Part shown: piece by piece, positions 62,011 to 64,000 of the stretch
How the letters are laid out: the number at the start of each line of letters is the position of its first letter
Position numbering within the stretch: the stretch's first letter is position 1
From: Sesamum alatum
Lineage: Eukaryota > Streptophyta > Magnoliopsida > Lamiales > Pedaliaceae
Direction of reading: 5' to 3'
DNA length: 64,000 bases
Assembly: GCA_034509735.1 (NCBI GenBank)
Contig: JACGWO010000008.1
Coordinates: 15,511,864-15,575,863, forward strand
Notes under the pieces: generated by a model
Told to the model about the DNA's origin: nothing
The model's database searches: none
The model's input: the letters and a program-made list of their open reading frames with translations, nothing else
Program-made: the position numbers and the translations under genes

Positions 62011-64000
62011 TGAAAGAATTGGGTACGGCCCGGCAACACAACGGAAGCATAACAAACGTGAATTTAAAGCATAATTTAAAACGCGTTCAAAGGGGTGTTC
62101 CCTTTGAAGTTTGCGGGCATTTGGTGTATGTCACAACATAAATTAAATAGGAGAAGATGCTGGAAAAGTGGCTAAAGGAAGAAAACAAAAAGATACATGA
62201 AACGTAAATGAAAACCAACCTTAAGTTCGTTGTATGTAGAACCGGTTCTAGTTTTATTCCGTTTTTGTTTCCTTGTTTCGTTCACTTGAGAGTCCAACGT
62301 AGAACTCCTCTAATTTGTCCACACCACACTATAGAATAGATCTCCAATCTATTGCTAGATAGAAACAGAGAAGTGAAGAAGAAACACTTTCAAAACAATA
62401 CTATTGATTAGTGCCTTTGGAATGTTTTAGTTCAAACCTTTCCAAAAGGTATGAACACAACAAGGAGAGGTTTCAGAGAATTCTGGAGAGTATTTTGATG
62501 GAAAAATTCATGCAAGACAAGGCCGTACAAGTTATGTGAATGATTTTGTATATGTAGAGTTGTTGAATTCAAAATTCAACTTCTATAGTTAACTTCCAAA
62601 ACAACCTACATACACTCACCACTCTCTACATAACCATGCACCATCATAGCAAATAAAACCACCCACCAAACCATATAAAGGCTGGTCACATGTGCCTCAC
62701 ATGTCGAGGAATTTAATTCCTCCTTCACTTGCTATAAATTTTATTTTCCATGGACGAGGATTACTAGTCTTGGACTTTTATTTAATCTAATTAAATTAAG
62801 TCCAAACAAAATCCATTAGGCATTAATTAATCCAATTAATCTCAATCCAATTGAAGCCCATAAGTTTATTTAATCCAATTAAATAAACATAAGTCCGAAC
62901 TCTAATTAATTGATCCAATCAATTAATTAATCCAAACTCAATAAATTAATCCAATTAATTTAAAAGTTCTAAGTCCAAAAATTAACTAATCCAATTAATT
63001 AATTCTTGGACCATCCATCAAATGGATTTCCCAATACATGATCCAATCATTTATTTTTTTTCCTTGAATTCATTTAATCCAATTAAATTAATTCGCTTCT
63101 TCTAGAATTAATTCCAAATTAATTCTACCAATTCCATAGTGATTTGTGTGTGACTCTTTAGGTTCACCCTCAGCTAGATTTGGGCTTGTGTCCAACACAA
63201 TTGGTCAATTAAATCCAATTTAATTAATTTTTTTCCAATTAACCATTAATCGAAAAACGCCCGTCACCATAGGTGACCGTCTAGCAACGGTCCATGACAC
63301 TAGAGACTAGGTGAATGTTGGTATAAACGTTTTAGGCTCCTGAGTTCCATACGAGTACGTTCCTTCCATCATCCGTCTCCCGATCTAAGTTTAGGGCATA
63401 AAATTTGGCGTCAGTTCCCATCCTGGACTAGACAACTATGCTCAATAACTCGAGACACGTTTGCTCTATTGATCGTAGGAAATCATTCCCTACTCGACCA
63501 ATCGTTGTGGCCACAGACTGAAAGAGCTTAAACCATCTCAGAGCGCATAGGAGACTCGACTGTCATATTCTGACAGGTGACGAATCCTATCTTGGAATCT
63601 ACCGTCCTCAATACATATTCCGACTGCACCGGGTAAGGCTTATGATGAACGTATCCCAAATACGGACATCTCTTGCCAGACCCTAGATACAACCTTCATA
63701 TGCATGTGACTGCCATGATTCCTCAAGTTTGAGGACTAATCTCGTACTATCGAAGCCGGGAATTCCAATCATACCGACCAAGCCTCCAAGGCTTCCATAT
63801 GACGATTCTCGTGAGTCAGTTCAGTCAGCTGACACCCTTGTCAACTAACCCACTAATATTGCATAGACGTCCAATGTTTATCGTCGATGAAACATGGCAC
63901 TCATCCAATGAATGCAATCCTTAGTGCAAGTCTCTATAGGACCCTCAATGCCCTATCTCGAGGTCCTCGACTTGGAAGGTTTTAGACCAACCCTCAAAAG
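62011..64000 (-). repeat. Copia C 5' LTR (partial)
   Basis: 1,990 bp of the LTR are in view; by alignment with the left LTR about 225 bp lie beyond the window. It shows the empty site of the nested solo LTR as one copy of GACAT at about 63,664-63,668, and the conserved block at 63,130-63,315. Confidence 0.92.

Larger units (their letters stand above)
52663..64000 (-). mobile_element. Copia C: Ty1/Copia retrotransposon, minus strand, cut by the window edge
   Basis: The 3' LTR lies on the left (52663-54325 plus 56332-56889, split by a solo LTR). The internal region is 56890-62010 and the 5' LTR on the right starts at 62011 and leaves the window. The PBS is at 61998-62009 and the purine tract AAGTGGGAGAT at about 56891-56901, both minus strand. 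Gag, leader and LTRs are related to Copia A, so the two are subfamilies of one lineage. Pol is shortened and ruined. Confidence 0.92.

Overview
The window is nuclear DNA of a flowering plant, probably a eudicot. It is AT-rich, with one intron-rich gene that splices at GT-AG sites and a dense nest of plant transposable elements. I see no bacterial operons, rRNA, tRNA genes or CRISPR arrays. I could not name the species.

Region 1 (1-19,400) holds the only gene that looks intact: KU70 (XRCC6), on the minus strand. It encodes one subunit of the Ku heterodimer, which binds broken DNA ends in non-homologous end joining. I could assemble 19 coding exons by eye from the ATG at 19,070 to the stop at 675-677. 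They sum to 1,884 bp, or 627 codons plus stop, with the frame kept across every junction. Intron 12 is 6.4 kb and carries two retroelement 3' ends in opposite orientation, with a 1,030-bp hAT-type element inserted in one of them.

Region 2 (19,400-42,100) is transposon debris. In order it holds an AT-rich stretch ending in a Helitron-like 3' terminus and a decayed Ty3/Gypsy element (gag and protease at 22-25 kb, integrase end at 36.8-37.5 kb). The Gypsy element is split by a 381-bp Mutator-type MITE, by a reverse-oriented LTR fragment, and by a complete 9,971-bp Ty1/Copia element (copy A, 26,622-36,592, target duplication TCATA). Next come an LTR fragment and a minus-strand pseudogene of the plant-mobile-domain family, cut in two by a solo LTR.

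Region 3 (42,112-49,159) is a second Copia element of another family (copy B, 372-bp LTRs, duplication TATAT). A 1,957-bp solo LTR of the copy-A type is inserted in it (duplication GGAGC).

Region 4 (49,160-64,000) holds a possible orphan promoter, a truncated LTR and a near-perfect 36-bp palindrome. It also holds a degraded exon resembling the first exon of a plant PHD-finger gene, and a third Copia element (copy C, minus strand) running off the right edge. The left LTR of copy C is split by a solo LTR (54,326-56,331, duplication GACAT).

Apart from KU70, no protein-coding region looks functional: every element gene carries stops or frameshifts. Target-site duplications date the nest relative to itself: Gypsy is older than the reverse LTR, which is older than Copia A; Copia B and Copia C are each older than the solo LTR inside them. 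Ku, whose job is joining broken ends, sits beside this nest by position only; I infer no functional link. I found no convincing undescribed system. The most unusual structures are the inverted retroelement pair in KU70 intron 12, the duplicated primer-binding site in Copia A, and a conserved block and microsatellite-prone site shared by many diverged LTRs.
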